A stretch of DNA of 64,000 nucleotides from a virus. Location of the stretch: IMG/VR virus record IMGVR_UViG_3300037493_005292, positions 34,877 through 98,876 of that record; one strand, written 5' to 3'. The notes under the pieces are model-generated. The model searched no databases. It was not told the origin of the DNA and saw nothing but the letters and a program-made list of their open reading frames with translations. A program made the position numbers and the translations under genes. Positions 1-8,792 of this stretch are shown here, piece after piece (position 1 is the stretch's first letter; every line of letters starts with the position of its first letter).

Positions 1-318
1 GAATGTTTGCAGGATCGCTCTAGGGTTGCTGCTGCCAAGTATAACTTCGCAGCGCAGCACCGTGCAGCTAACGATAAACGGGGCAATAACGCGGTGTACT
101 ACGCGCGAATCTACTCGTTGACACAGGGTCCCGGGGATCCCAATGGCGCGATTATCCAGGGCATCACAAACGTGGGTGCGGATGGTGGTCCGGTAGCTAG
201 CGGGTACTGGAGCATCATAAACCGCGACTCCGGCGTAGCGCAGACGCGGCGCAATTGGGACGAGATGCTAATCCGCTATCGTACTATTGTTCGAGAGAAT
301 CAACTCATAAAGGGTTAA
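1..318 (+). CDS. Hypothetical protein, C-terminal part (cut by window edge)
   Basis: The reading frame is open to the left edge, so the true start is probably outside the window; a TTG at position 7 is the first start-like codon inside. The visible 100 or so residues are basic and polar, with no signal peptide, membrane segment or motif I recognise. The stop lies 3 bases before the sigma-like gene at 322, so the two are almost certainly co-transcribed, followed by the baseplate genes. A virion or tail role is only a guess from position. Confidence 0.5.
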   Translation, partial: ECLQDRSRVAAAKYNFAAQHRAANDKRGNNAVYYARIYSLTQGPGDPNGAIIQGITNVGADGGPVASGYWSIINRDSGVAQTRRNWDEMLIRYRTIVRENQLIKG

Positions 319-321
319 AAA

Positions 322-1020
322 ATGCCGTCTGATCGCCAGCAGCAAGACCTTGATATTTGGCGGGAGTGGCATAACACGCATGACCCGCAGAAGTTGAATC
401 AGCTCCTGCTCAGGCTTGATCCGCTCATCCAGAGTGAGGTCAATAAGTGGGGTTCTGCTGTTCCGCGCCCCGCGCTCGAAGCTAAGGCACGCCTTTTGGC
501 TGTTGAGGCACTGGAACAGTACAACCCCAACAAGGGAGCGGCAATTGGAACGCACGTAGCGAGCCGGCTACGGAAGCTCTCGCGGTCAGTGTACCCCTAC
601 CAAAACGTCGCACGCATCCCCGAGAACCAGCAGCTCTACTACAACACCTTTCAGGTGGCGCACAACAAGCTCGAAGAGAACTTGGGGCGCGCTCCGACTG
701 TCCCAGAGCTCTCAGATGACTTGGGGTGGAGTGCGCGGCGTGTTACAACGTTTCAGAAGTCTTTTGGACGTCGTGAATTAGTGGAGTCCGAGGGTTCGTA
801 CTGGAAGACAGAGGAAGACGACGGGCTGGTGGACTTCTACTACCACGGGCTGGCGCCGCGTGACCAGAAAGTGTTTGGGGACATCGTAGGGTACAAAGGG
901 GCGAAGCCGCTGAGTAACACGGAGTTGATGAAAAAATACAACATGACGCAGGGGCAGTTGAGCTATCAGAAACGAAAGTTCATCGACGACCTTGAGCGCG
1001 TGCAGCACGGGCATACCTGA
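322..1020 (+). CDS. Small sigma-70-like protein (regions 2-3 recognisable)
   Basis: The 232-residue product has a central part resembling the end of sigma region 2 and region 3: a segment with RIPENQ, then an NLGRAPTVPELSDDLG helix-turn-helix that matches the usual 'lGr.pt..eia..lg' signature of region 3, followed by a C-terminal segment (TELMKKYNMTQGQLSYQ) that may stand in for region 4. The canonical region 2.3-2.4 aromatic cluster is weak. It is preceded by AAAGGG and ends in a TGATG overlap with the amidase gene. It may direct the phage or host RNA polymerase, or be a diverged sigma fold used structurally; its place at the head of a tail operon is odd. The family assignment is from motif reading only. 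Confidence 0.6.
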   Translation: MPSDRQQQDLDIWREWHNTHDPQKLNQLLLRLDPLIQSEVNKWGSAVPRPALEAKARLLAVEALEQYNPNKGAAIGTHVASRLRKLSRSVYPYQNVARIPENQQLYYNTFQVAHNKLEENLGRAPTVPELSDDLGWSARRVTTFQKSFGRRELVESEGSYWKTEEDDGLVDFYYHGLAPRDQKVFGDIVGYKGAKPLSNTELMKKYNMTQGQLSYQKRKFIDDLERVQHGHT

Positions 1021-2444
1021 TGGCATTACGGGAAGACCAGTTAAGTCGGTTATCCGAAGCGGGGAAGTCTAACGCGTTAAAGGGCCGGTATGTTGCTGAC
1101 CACATGATGGTTGGAAGCAGCGAGGCACCGGAGGAAGCTGCGGATAAGACTTGGCTTGCGTATCTGTCTGATATGTCAACGGACATGGCGGACAATGCCA
1201 GGGTGATGCTCAACGCTGGTACGCGTTCTGCGGTTGCGTTTTCGCGTTCGATGTTGGTTTTGAGCTCAGAAGGTTTTGCGTCAGACATCAAAGTAAACTA
1301 CATGTTTCTGAATCCCGGGTCGTATATGCCGTGGATCAGCGATGTAGCGCGCGATGTGAAACAGGTAGTTCTGCATTCTTTTGGTCAACAGTGGCACGCC
1401 TTTGAAGCGAGTGGCACGTGGCAGGGGTACATGAACCCCACATCGGAGAGGGTGGGGGGAGCTTCAGCGCTAGAGTACTACGCGACTTCAGAGCAGATTA
1501 AGCCCACGATTGTGTGGGTTCCAAAGGGCACAGCTCCTTATCGTGGTATGGCGCACCCCGTTCGGATTGCTACGGCGTTGCGTTCGCTGGTTACGTCAGC
1601 GGAAGGAACCGTTGGGGTTCATTTTATTATCGACCGCGAAGGCAACCTTTACGTGATGAGTGACTGCAACAACATCTTGCGGTCATCGGGCGTTTTAAGT
1701 GACACGTGCGTGTCTATCGCGCTTGAAGAAGCTCTGTACGCAGATTCACTGAGTGCTGGCGGACACCCGATTCCTTATACGTGGTACCCTGATGAGAGTG
1801 GCAATTTAACAGCTTGGGATTTTTCTGATTTCCAATACAACACGTTAGCTGCGTTAATCGCCAAACTGAGACTGGCGTACCCTAACCTGCGAACGTCAAA
1901 TTACTCAACGAGTCGTAATAGCGTAGACAGGTCGTTTGTCGGTTACACCATGCATGGGCATGTTGCGGACGCTAAAGCGGACCACATCGATGTCGCACCG
2001 CATTTTGCAACATCAGAGAAGTGGGAACAGTTTTTCGCGTTAGTTGATGGGCAGTCGCAGATGACGAAAGTCCCGGTTTGGCAGAAGATTGAAAAGGGGT
2101 ACAAGGGCAGGCTTGCCTGGGTAACTGAAATCACAAAAACCATGGGGACAGATTCTCTAGGGTTTAACAAACAAGCTACCATCAATCCGTCAATTCCTAT
2201 CCTGGCAGGCGCATACCGTGCGCAACTTGAAGCCTGCAAAACTTCAGCGTACTACGCCGAGAAAAGTGCGAGATACTCGGTGAACGAGAGTCAGCTGCAG
2301 AGCATGCGTCAGAGTGTTGGGACTGAGCTAGAATCTATAGCGAGATCACCGCTGGTGCTGCCGGCGTCAGAGCCTATTCCGGCAGACCAGTCCGTGGATG
2401 ATCAGCGACATTCTGGGCAAGGCGATGAAGGGCTTTTTGGATGA
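1020..2444 (+). CDS. Tail/baseplate protein with N-acetylmuramoyl-L-alanine amidase-like domain
   Basis: The 474-residue protein has a central domain (about residues 160-320) like Amidase_2/PGRP: VGVHFIIDREGNLYVM followed by a short run to SIALEEA reproduces the 'H-F-hydrophobic-D-x-x-G' and 'siGIE' pattern, and a later HIDVAPHF supplies possible metal ligands. The flanking sequence is not recognised and probably anchors the domain in the tail tip. The start overlaps the sigma-like stop (TGATG), and the end overlaps the gp25-like gene (ATGA), placing it in the baseplate operon. It most likely opens the peptidoglycan during DNA injection. The first histidine is clear; the full zinc triad cannot be proved by eye. 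Confidence 0.65.
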   Translation: MALREDQLSRLSEAGKSNALKGRYVADHMMVGSSEAPEEAADKTWLAYLSDMSTDMADNARVMLNAGTRSAVAFSRSMLVLSSEGFASDIKVNYMFLNPGSYMPWISDVARDVKQVVLHSFGQQWHAFEASGTWQGYMNPTSERVGGASALEYYATSEQIKPTIVWVPKGTAPYRGMAHPVRIATALRSLVTSAEGTVGVHFIIDREGNLYVMSDCNNILRSSGVLSDTCVSIALEEALYADSLSAGGHPIPYTWYPDESGNLTAWDFSDFQYNTLAALIAKLRLAYPNLRTSNYSTSRNSVDRSFVGYTMHGHVADAKADHIDVAPHFATSEKWEQFFALVDGQSQMTKVPVWQKIEKGYKGRLAWVTEITKTMGTDSLGFNKQATINPSIPILAGAYRAQLEACKTSAYYAEKSARYSVNESQLQSMRQSVGTELESIARSPLVLPASEPIPADQSVDDQRHSGQGDEGLFG

Positions 2445-2893
2445 CAACTTACGACGTCCATTTTCAGCCAGTACAGCGTTCCAACGCTATGAGCGCTAAG
2501 GCGTTTACGTTTGGGTATGCGTCCTCTTTGAAAGTCACAGGGTTTCAAGCGCTGGTCAATCGTTGGGTTAAGACGTTTCTGACGCCCCGCGGAAGTGACC
2601 TGCTTCATCCAAATGAGGGGACGGACTTTTCTAATGTCATACGGTCTAACGCTCCTGCAGGGAGCACGTCAGATGTGCATGACATCGTGGTTATAGCGAT
2701 AGAAGACGCGAATGACCAAGTAAGAGCCCAGGATATGCAGGGCATGTACTCAGACGAAGAGTCCTTACAAGAAGCTAAGATCGTCGGATTTCAAGCAAGT
2801 ACGGTAGGGGACGGAGTGGACATCTGGGTGGACATCCGAAACCTGGCTGGAACTGATTTGATAATTCGCCTAGCCGAGTTAGGTACGAGGTAG
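2441..2893 (+). CDS. gp25/W-like baseplate wedge protein
   Basis: The 150-residue protein has the size and layout of the T4 gp25/P2 W lysozyme-like wedge family. The N-terminal third carries VKTFLTPRGSDLLHPNEGTD, which matches the family signature of a 'T.kGer...p.yGt' stretch, and the rest is a compact alpha/beta fold with no membrane segment. It overlaps the previous gene by 4 bases and lies 2 bases before the J-like gene, the same gp25-J order seen in many contractile tails. It would sit at the core of the baseplate and initiate the sheath. The assignment rests on one motif plus gene order. Confidence 0.7.
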   Translation: MTTYDVHFQPVQRSNAMSAKAFTFGYASSLKVTGFQALVNRWVKTFLTPRGSDLLHPNEGTDFSNVIRSNAPAGSTSDVHDIVVIAIEDANDQVRAQDMQGMYSDEESLQEAKIVGFQASTVGDGVDIWVDIRNLAGTDLIIRLAELGTR

Positions 2894-2895
2894 CT

Positions 2896-5043
2896 ATGCA
2901 GTTCGAGCTCAAAGATTCTGACCTAATCGACGCAGAAAACTTTCTCGTAGAGTACCTAACTGAGAAAGTTCCCGAGGCTAATTTTCAAGCAGGGACAGCT
3001 GTCCGGGATCTACTCGTAAAGGCGTTTACTCCTCTGTATGCCTTCTTGCGCGCGACCGCTGCAAAACAAGAACTTCTACAGTCCCTGACGCGGATTCAAG
3101 TCGAGCTTGGTAAGGGCGAGACTAGCATATTGAACTCGACCGAGGTATCGCAGGCGGTCGACGAAGTGATGTCCAACTGGTTCATCTCGCGGCGGGGTGG
3201 CCAGCAAGCTCGGGTAACCGCAACACTGCATTTCACGAGGCGTGCGTCCGTAGCGATACGTAGTGACACCAAGTTTTGGCGTACGAGTGCCCTGGCATTC
3301 TATTTGGATATCACCAGTAACGTTTACGTGATTTCGGAAAATCAGATGCGGCCGGTATTTGATACGCGTGGACGCTTGATTGATTACGTAGCGTCCATCC
3401 CGCTCGTGTCCTCTAAGGCAGGCACCGAGTACAACTTTGACCCGGGTCGGTTTACTCGAGTAGAAGCGGCAGGTGGTTTGCCGTTCTTCTCATACGCCGA
3501 GCACAAAGACAAGGTAAGTAGCGGAACTTCTACCGAGGATACTCAAGACCTAATTGATCGAGCTCCTACGGCGATCTCCGTGCGCAATTTGATTAACAAC
3601 AGATCAATTGACGCAACCATCTTAGAAGAATTTCCCGCAGTAAAGAGCACGATTACCGTTGGTATGGGTGAGCCGGAGATGGTCAGAGACCGGATATCTG
3701 ACGTGTATCCGGGCATGGAGCTGCATATCGGGGGTCATGCGGATACGTACGTAGATATGCCGCTTACCACTGTGGAAGAGGTAGGTCTGGTAGGTGGGTA
3801 TTATCCGCGGGCAGACGGCATCATCAACGTGTTCAGAGACCCGCTGCTGACTCGAGATGGTACGAATACAACGTTCACCGACCTCGGTGTACAGGCTGGG
3901 TACATCTTGTACATCTCGGAAGGCATTCTAGGTGCTCCGAGGGGTTTCCCCATTACTGCTGTGACCGAGCACGAGCTCTTGGTGAGTGAGCGTACACCTT
4001 TTGGTGAAGCGTCTGATGAGCTCGATACGAATGCGGTGCGCTATTCGATTGGGTGGTTAGCGCCGGACTACCAGGAAATCGACTTTGATACCGCTCCCTT
4101 GACACACCAGTACCTTCGAATTGCCGCGGTAAGCACTAATCCGCTTTATAGCAACGTCCCTCCTGGCACCTCGCGTCACATATGCGAGCCCGGGTGCATG
4201 CTGCTTAGCGGTCAGCCAATACAAGACATATTGACAGTTGAGGTTACAGACCCCGACGCGGGGGATGCTTTCTTGGACCCGTCTACAGGGACAGTTAGGT
4301 TCCCTGTACGGTCTAACTACCCGCCTATTCGTGGGTCGGTAATGGGAACGTCGCAGTTTCAGTTGGAAGTTTTGAATCCAGAAAAGGGTCAGTCTGCGTT
4401 AGCGGTTTCGTTACTGCGTGTAGGGTATCCGGATCCACCGGCTGTAGTGCCGGCGTATGAGGGAAAAACTCTGCGCGTATCGTACATGACGCTTCAAGAT
4501 TTTGCGCCCATTCACTGGTACGTTACCAACTTTGATACCCGCGTATTGGCGGAGAATCACTTAGTTCGAGCACGAAATCCGATATGGGTTTCGATGACAA
4601 TCCCCTTTAGGTACAAGCCTACGTCGCAGTCTACAATCGACACGAGCGAAGCGGCTGGTCGCGTAGCTGCACACATCGATGTCTTTGACGCGAATGATGA
4701 TTTGGATATGTCGGACATTTCGGCGCTTATCCGAGATGCGTATCCAGATAGCGTAGGAACGGTGTTTCCGTTTACCATTGAGTACGACCTCTATACTCCG
4801 GATGGTCAGCTTCTCCAGTTTACTACGACGGATATTGTTTCCATCTATCCGACTACGAGTAACGGAGTAACGCTTCTCAATGGAGATGACATCGTAGTTC
4901 CGACGAGTTTGCAAGTGAAGGGGATTACGCGCATCGTTACTGCGTCTGATCTCAGTAATTTGTACGCAGTATACGGGATATCAGACAGGACCGTGGTGTA
5001 CCGCTCGCGCGCCGAGCTCATTTACTTTGTTTTGAGAGGTTAG
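2896..5043 (+). CDS. Baseplate J-like wedge protein
   Basis: This 715-residue protein resembles the baseplate J / T4 gp6 family. Its N-terminus has GTAVRDLLVKAFTPLYAFLR, the typical wedge-interacting helix, then a beta-rich part with SSKAGTEYNF, and around residues 225-275 a segment (SVRNLINNRSIDATILEEF, then VGMGEPEMVRDR) that matches the usual 'T..Nl....si...i...fp.v..v.vvG..d.eM.RD' run. It is longer than P2 J (about 300 residues), as in large phages. It is tightly spaced after the gp25-like gene and one base before the next large structural gene. Confidence 0.75.
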   Translation: MQFELKDSDLIDAENFLVEYLTEKVPEANFQAGTAVRDLLVKAFTPLYAFLRATAAKQELLQSLTRIQVELGKGETSILNSTEVSQAVDEVMSNWFISRRGGQQARVTATLHFTRRASVAIRSDTKFWRTSALAFYLDITSNVYVISENQMRPVFDTRGRLIDYVASIPLVSSKAGTEYNFDPGRFTRVEAAGGLPFFSYAEHKDKVSSGTSTEDTQDLIDRAPTAISVRNLINNRSIDATILEEFPAVKSTITVGMGEPEMVRDRISDVYPGMELHIGGHADTYVDMPLTTVEEVGLVGGYYPRADGIINVFRDPLLTRDGTNTTFTDLGVQAGYILYISEGILGAPRGFPITAVTEHELLVSERTPFGEASDELDTNAVRYSIGWLAPDYQEIDFDTAPLTHQYLRIAAVSTNPLYSNVPPGTSRHICEPGCMLLSGQPIQDILTVEVTDPDAGDAFLDPSTGTVRFPVRSNYPPIRGSVMGTSQFQLEVLNPEKGQSALAVSLLRVGYPDPPAVVPAYEGKTLRVSYMTLQDFAPIHWYVTNFDTRVLAENHLVRARNPIWVSMTIPFRYKPTSQSTIDTSEAAGRVAAHIDVFDANDDLDMSDISALIRDAYPDSVGTVFPFTIEYDLYTPDGQLLQFTTTDIVSIYPTTSNGVTLLNGDDIVVPTSLQVKGITRIVTASDLSNLYAVYGISDRTVVYRSRAELIYFVLRG

Positions 5044-5044
5044 G

Positions 5045-8000
5045 ATGCCGCATCCGTTTGATATCGGAGATTACTCCTCCACGATCTTCCGCGGATTGTC
5101 AGGTTTTTGGCAACGGTTTTTCCGTGATACCAAAGACTTGCAGGCATTCTACAGGGCATCAGAGCAGTATCTAGGACAGGTTTACCTAGATTTTCTCAGT
5201 AACGTACTGAGTACCAGCGTTAGTAACTGCCCAGTGTTCAACAAAGAATACTGGAAGCTGTTCGCTATCAACGAGAATGAAGTGGTGTACCGCGAGGGCG
5301 TCACGGCAGTGGATGATCGCTTTGTCTACGACTTGCCCGGAAGCGCGGTAAATGTGGACGTTCTGCAGAACGCTATTTTTGCTCCGGACGTAACGTACGA
5401 AAAAGAAGTGGATTTTGACGTTACAAATTCAGATGGCTTTTTGCGCTTTTTTCGAGATCCTTTCCGAGAGTCTATCAACACAGAAACAGGCGAGCGTACC
5501 CCTTTAGACGGCGTAGCATGGCGCTGGCTTGATATCGAAGTCGGCAACCAGCTGCAAGATGCTTCCTTTACAGGAGACTGGATAACAAGCACCGCCGTTG
5601 AACGCGGGGACACGTTACGCTTTTTGGCGTACAAGGGTCCAACAATCCAAGACGATACCGCGGGATACTTAACCTATACCGGTGTGCTTACATTCACTTG
5701 CGCCACAGCCAGCTTTGTCGACTCACATGTGGGAGACATTATCCACATATACGACGAACCCACGCAGCAAGCCATTGGTTATTACATTGTAAAGTCCATC
5801 TTGTCGTCGACGGCCGTAGTGCTAGAAAACTCGTTTGGAGCACAGCTCATTACGACCTCACCCACGCTTGAGTGGCGGCATTACAAAGCGGTCTATTACG
5901 ATTTTTCAAGCCAAGACAAAGCGATCGATTACACAGACGGGAAGTACCTCATAGGGAATGTCGATAATCCTTATCCCATCCCAGAAGAGCAACAACCCTT
6001 TGTATACGCTATCGTGCGGGAACCGTATGACGCAACCGTTACTGGCGCTAGCGTCGACAACGTGCTGCCAACCTTTCTGGGTTTGCGGCATATTGTCCTA
6101 GACTCTGTTCACGTACATGCCACACGGAATGACGGACAAGCAGTTGAAGAGGGCGTTGACTACAAGGTAGATTACCTACGTGGTGTTATTACACCCATTC
6201 CATACGTGGGTAAGTCCGTGCAGGACGGCAGTGCGGGGTACGCGCTAAATTGGGGTGGGGTACCGTACTTCGTATCTTCTGACCCGACCGTAGAGTTCAG
6301 TTCTCCGGAGGATATCGGCGGGACAATCACTATCAATACTGGCGGAACGATCCAGACGTTCATTATCGCTGATGTAGTTTCTTCTAACATGCTTATTCTA
6401 GCGGATCCGGACGCAGAGTTACCGTATTGGCCGGCGTATATCGGGCCTATCTGGGAGACGCGTCGTTTGAGTAACGTCCCAGATTGGAATCCGCTATCGG
6501 TAAGTTCTACATGTAGGTACTCCTATATGGATGAAGTAATCCTCTCAGGCGGAGGACTGACAACCGAGAAGGTAACTGGGAGCATTAAGCAGTTATCCTT
6601 TTGGGTGCCAGAAGTATCCATCGATAGGTTCCTGCTCTATAACAATTTTGGGTATCTGTTAAACCGATTTGAGGCGTCATCGGAGACGTACAGGGCGTTC
6701 CTAAAGGGAATCATGTACCTGTATATGTCTGGCCCCATCCTCTACCGCGTGAACTCAGCGATGAATGTCGCTGCGGGTTACCCTGTTATTCAGTCTAACG
6801 GAGAAATCTTACAGCGGTATGACAGTGGAGTCTCGGCGTCGGGAACCGACGGTGTCATGGTTCCGGGAACTCAGTCGTACATCACGTCAGCATCCGCGCC
6901 GTTTACCTCTGCTATGGTAGGTGGGGATATTGTAGTAACGTCGTCGATAAACGCTATCAATAAGGGACGGTTTAGGATCATCGCATTGGTAGACGCGACG
7001 AGCGTTGAAATTGAATACACGTACACTCCCGTGGTGGAAACTGGCTTACACTGGGAAGTTACGACAACGTATACGCGGCGGGTATACACAAACACCGCGG
7101 CAGGTACATCACGTGTTTACGCTTATCCGTATTACGTACCAATTCGTGCGGATATCATCGATCCGGTTAACTGGGGGAAGTTGACCTTCAAGTCGTTTGA
7201 CTACCTGACAACTGCGTTTACGGTAACGGACTATCTCGAGGACCCGCAATGGTGGCACAACAAGTACATCCCAGATGTTTTGTGGGCCAACACTCCGCAG
7301 CTTCGGCGGCTCGCTACGAGCGTTCTTTACGAAAACGTAGTGGGCGGAGGAGATGGTCCACACGTAGGAGACCCGGGTCTTTTCGTTGGAGCAGACGAGA
7401 CGGGTATTGTGTACGCGCCGACTGACCCCAGCACAGGCGAACCTACACCAGTACACCGGCACTGCGCAGCCTTCGTATTGTTCGACCGCTTTTTGAAGTT
7501 TCACATGTTTTACATCTCTTTCGACCAGCATCTCGAGCTCTCCGACGCCTTTAGACAAGACCTGGAAAGTCTCATCCTGGTTGCTAAGCCGTCGTACACA
7601 TACCCCTACGTAGAGCCCAGTGCGTTCATGGAAGACATTGGGTCTCTGTGGGATCTGTTTGCAATTCCTGAAATTGCGTTTACGATAGGACTCGATGGAA
7701 TCGAAACAGTTAGTAAAACGCCGACGGTCGGCGAAGCGGAATTTAGGGTCGGAGATTACTACACCTACACGACCATCATTGGGGCTGCTGCCGGTGTGGT
7801 GGCGCCAGTGGCTACACCCTTTGACCTCCCCCTCCCAACAACAACAATGCGACTTGTTGCTTGGCAATTGGGAGCAGCTGTTGGAGGAAGTCGCGTCTTG
7901 GAAGGAGTTGACTATACCATCGATCTCAACCCCCTCTCGGCGACGTACCTGCGAGTAACTCCGTTAACGTCGTGGGATGCCGGGGCAGTTACATACGACG

Positions 8001-8203
8001 CGCTCGTCATTGATACTGCAAATATCGTGGATGGTTACCCAGATACGACTATCGGGTTTACGCCAATTATTGTTGGTGGGAACGATCCGCGGTACATCCG
8101 AAAGACGCTAGCAGCTCCGTCTATAACTGAGGAGATGATCGATCGTCCGCTCACCCTCACTATCGACACGAACTACCCATTGGGTGTACCGTACCATTAC
8201 TGA
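5045..8203 (+). CDS. Large tail/baseplate structural protein
   Basis: The 1052-residue protein is not recognised by family. It is beta-rich with many aromatic and glycine residues, has no signal peptide or membrane segment, and shows repeated TSYI/FTSA-like beta blocks. It starts one base after the J-like gene and is followed by two further tail genes, so it is most probably a baseplate wedge or a protein linking the baseplate to the tail fibre. The frame is intact with no sign of frameshift. Confidence 0.6.
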   Translation: MPHPFDIGDYSSTIFRGLSGFWQRFFRDTKDLQAFYRASEQYLGQVYLDFLSNVLSTSVSNCPVFNKEYWKLFAINENEVVYREGVTAVDDRFVYDLPGSAVNVDVLQNAIFAPDVTYEKEVDFDVTNSDGFLRFFRDPFRESINTETGERTPLDGVAWRWLDIEVGNQLQDASFTGDWITSTAVERGDTLRFLAYKGPTIQDDTAGYLTYTGVLTFTCATASFVDSHVGDIIHIYDEPTQQAIGYYIVKSILSSTAVVLENSFGAQLITTSPTLEWRHYKAVYYDFSSQDKAIDYTDGKYLIGNVDNPYPIPEEQQPFVYAIVREPYDATVTGASVDNVLPTFLGLRHIVLDSVHVHATRNDGQAVEEGVDYKVDYLRGVITPIPYVGKSVQDGSAGYALNWGGVPYFVSSDPTVEFSSPEDIGGTITINTGGTIQTFIIADVVSSNMLILADPDAELPYWPAYIGPIWETRRLSNVPDWNPLSVSSTCRYSYMDEVILSGGGLTTEKVTGSIKQLSFWVPEVSIDRFLLYNNFGYLLNRFEASSETYRAFLKGIMYLYMSGPILYRVNSAMNVAAGYPVIQSNGEILQRYDSGVSASGTDGVMVPGTQSYITSASAPFTSAMVGGDIVVTSSINAINKGRFRIIALVDATSVEIEYTYTPVVETGLHWEVTTTYTRRVYTNTAAGTSRVYAYPYYVPIRADIIDPVNWGKLTFKSFDYLTTAFTVTDYLEDPQWWHNKYIPDVLWANTPQLRRLATSVLYENVVGGGDGPHVGDPGLFVGADETGIVYAPTDPSTGEPTPVHRHCAAFVLFDRFLKFHMFYISFDQHLELSDAFRQDLESLILVAKPSYTYPYVEPSAFMEDIGSLWDLFAIPEIAFTIGLDGIETVSKTPTVGEAEFRVGDYYTYTTIIGAAAGVVAPVATPFDLPLPTTTMRLVAWQLGAAVGGSRVLEGVDYTIDLNPLSATYLRVTPLTSWDAGAVTYDALVIDTANIVDGYPDTTIGFTPIIVGGNDPRYIRKTLAAPSITEEMIDRPLTLTIDTNYPLGVPYHY

Positions 8204-8216
8204 AATCGAGGAAGAC

Positions 8217-8777
8217 ATGCCCAAGAAATTTGACGCAGCAGGACTTTACGGACGCATGACGGTGACAGTGTATGATGAAGGCGTGAAGGTCTACCGCTGT
8301 GTGAAAATGAACCAGATTACGGACAAGGGGCGTGAGAGCGTGCTCGAGCTCTTGGCCCAAATTCTTCCGGCGGCAATTCCTCCAGCGGTAGGTATTCCGC
8401 AGGCTAATCCTACGTATAACAAGATTTGGTCCCTAAGCGTTGGAGAAGACCCCACTCCCCCAGCTTCCACACAAATAGCGCTTCTTTCGCCAGTCTGGAC
8501 TTCCGCGTTAGATATTCCTGCAGAGCGTCAGTACATACCGTCTCTATTCGAAATTTACGTACATAAGGAAATTCCCGCGGGCACAGCGACTGGCGCGGTG
8601 TTGGCTGAGGCGGGAATTTTTACGCGGGGGTCTCTCGATGAACCCGCTCCAGGTGACGCGTGGGAGACTATTCAGCATCGTCGAATGTACGCGCGTCAGA
8701 TTTTCCCGGCTATCACAAAGGGCGCCACAATGTCCATCGTTTTTGATTGGCACCTGGGCATGACGATCCAGGCGTGA
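8217..8777 (+). CDS. Tail protein, probable fibre-associated or baseplate protein
   Basis: I chose the ATG at 8217 because GAGGAAG lies just upstream and it clears the stop of the preceding gene; an upstream in-frame ATG at 8184 would overlap that gene and lacks a ribosome site. The 186-residue product begins with basic residues and is mixed alpha/beta; the middle contains proline-rich loops and the end reads as a typical beta-sandwich strand pattern. It is directly followed by the fibre gene with its own strong GAGGAG site. The function is inferred from position only. Confidence 0.55.
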   Translation: MPKKFDAAGLYGRMTVTVYDEGVKVYRCVKMNQITDKGRESVLELLAQILPAAIPPAVGIPQANPTYNKIWSLSVGEDPTPPASTQIALLSPVWTSALDIPAERQYIPSLFEIYVHKEIPAGTATGAVLAEAGIFTRGSLDEPAPGDAWETIQHRRMYARQIFPAITKGATMSIVFDWHLGMTIQA

Positions 8778-8792
8778 TCTGAGGAGATACAA

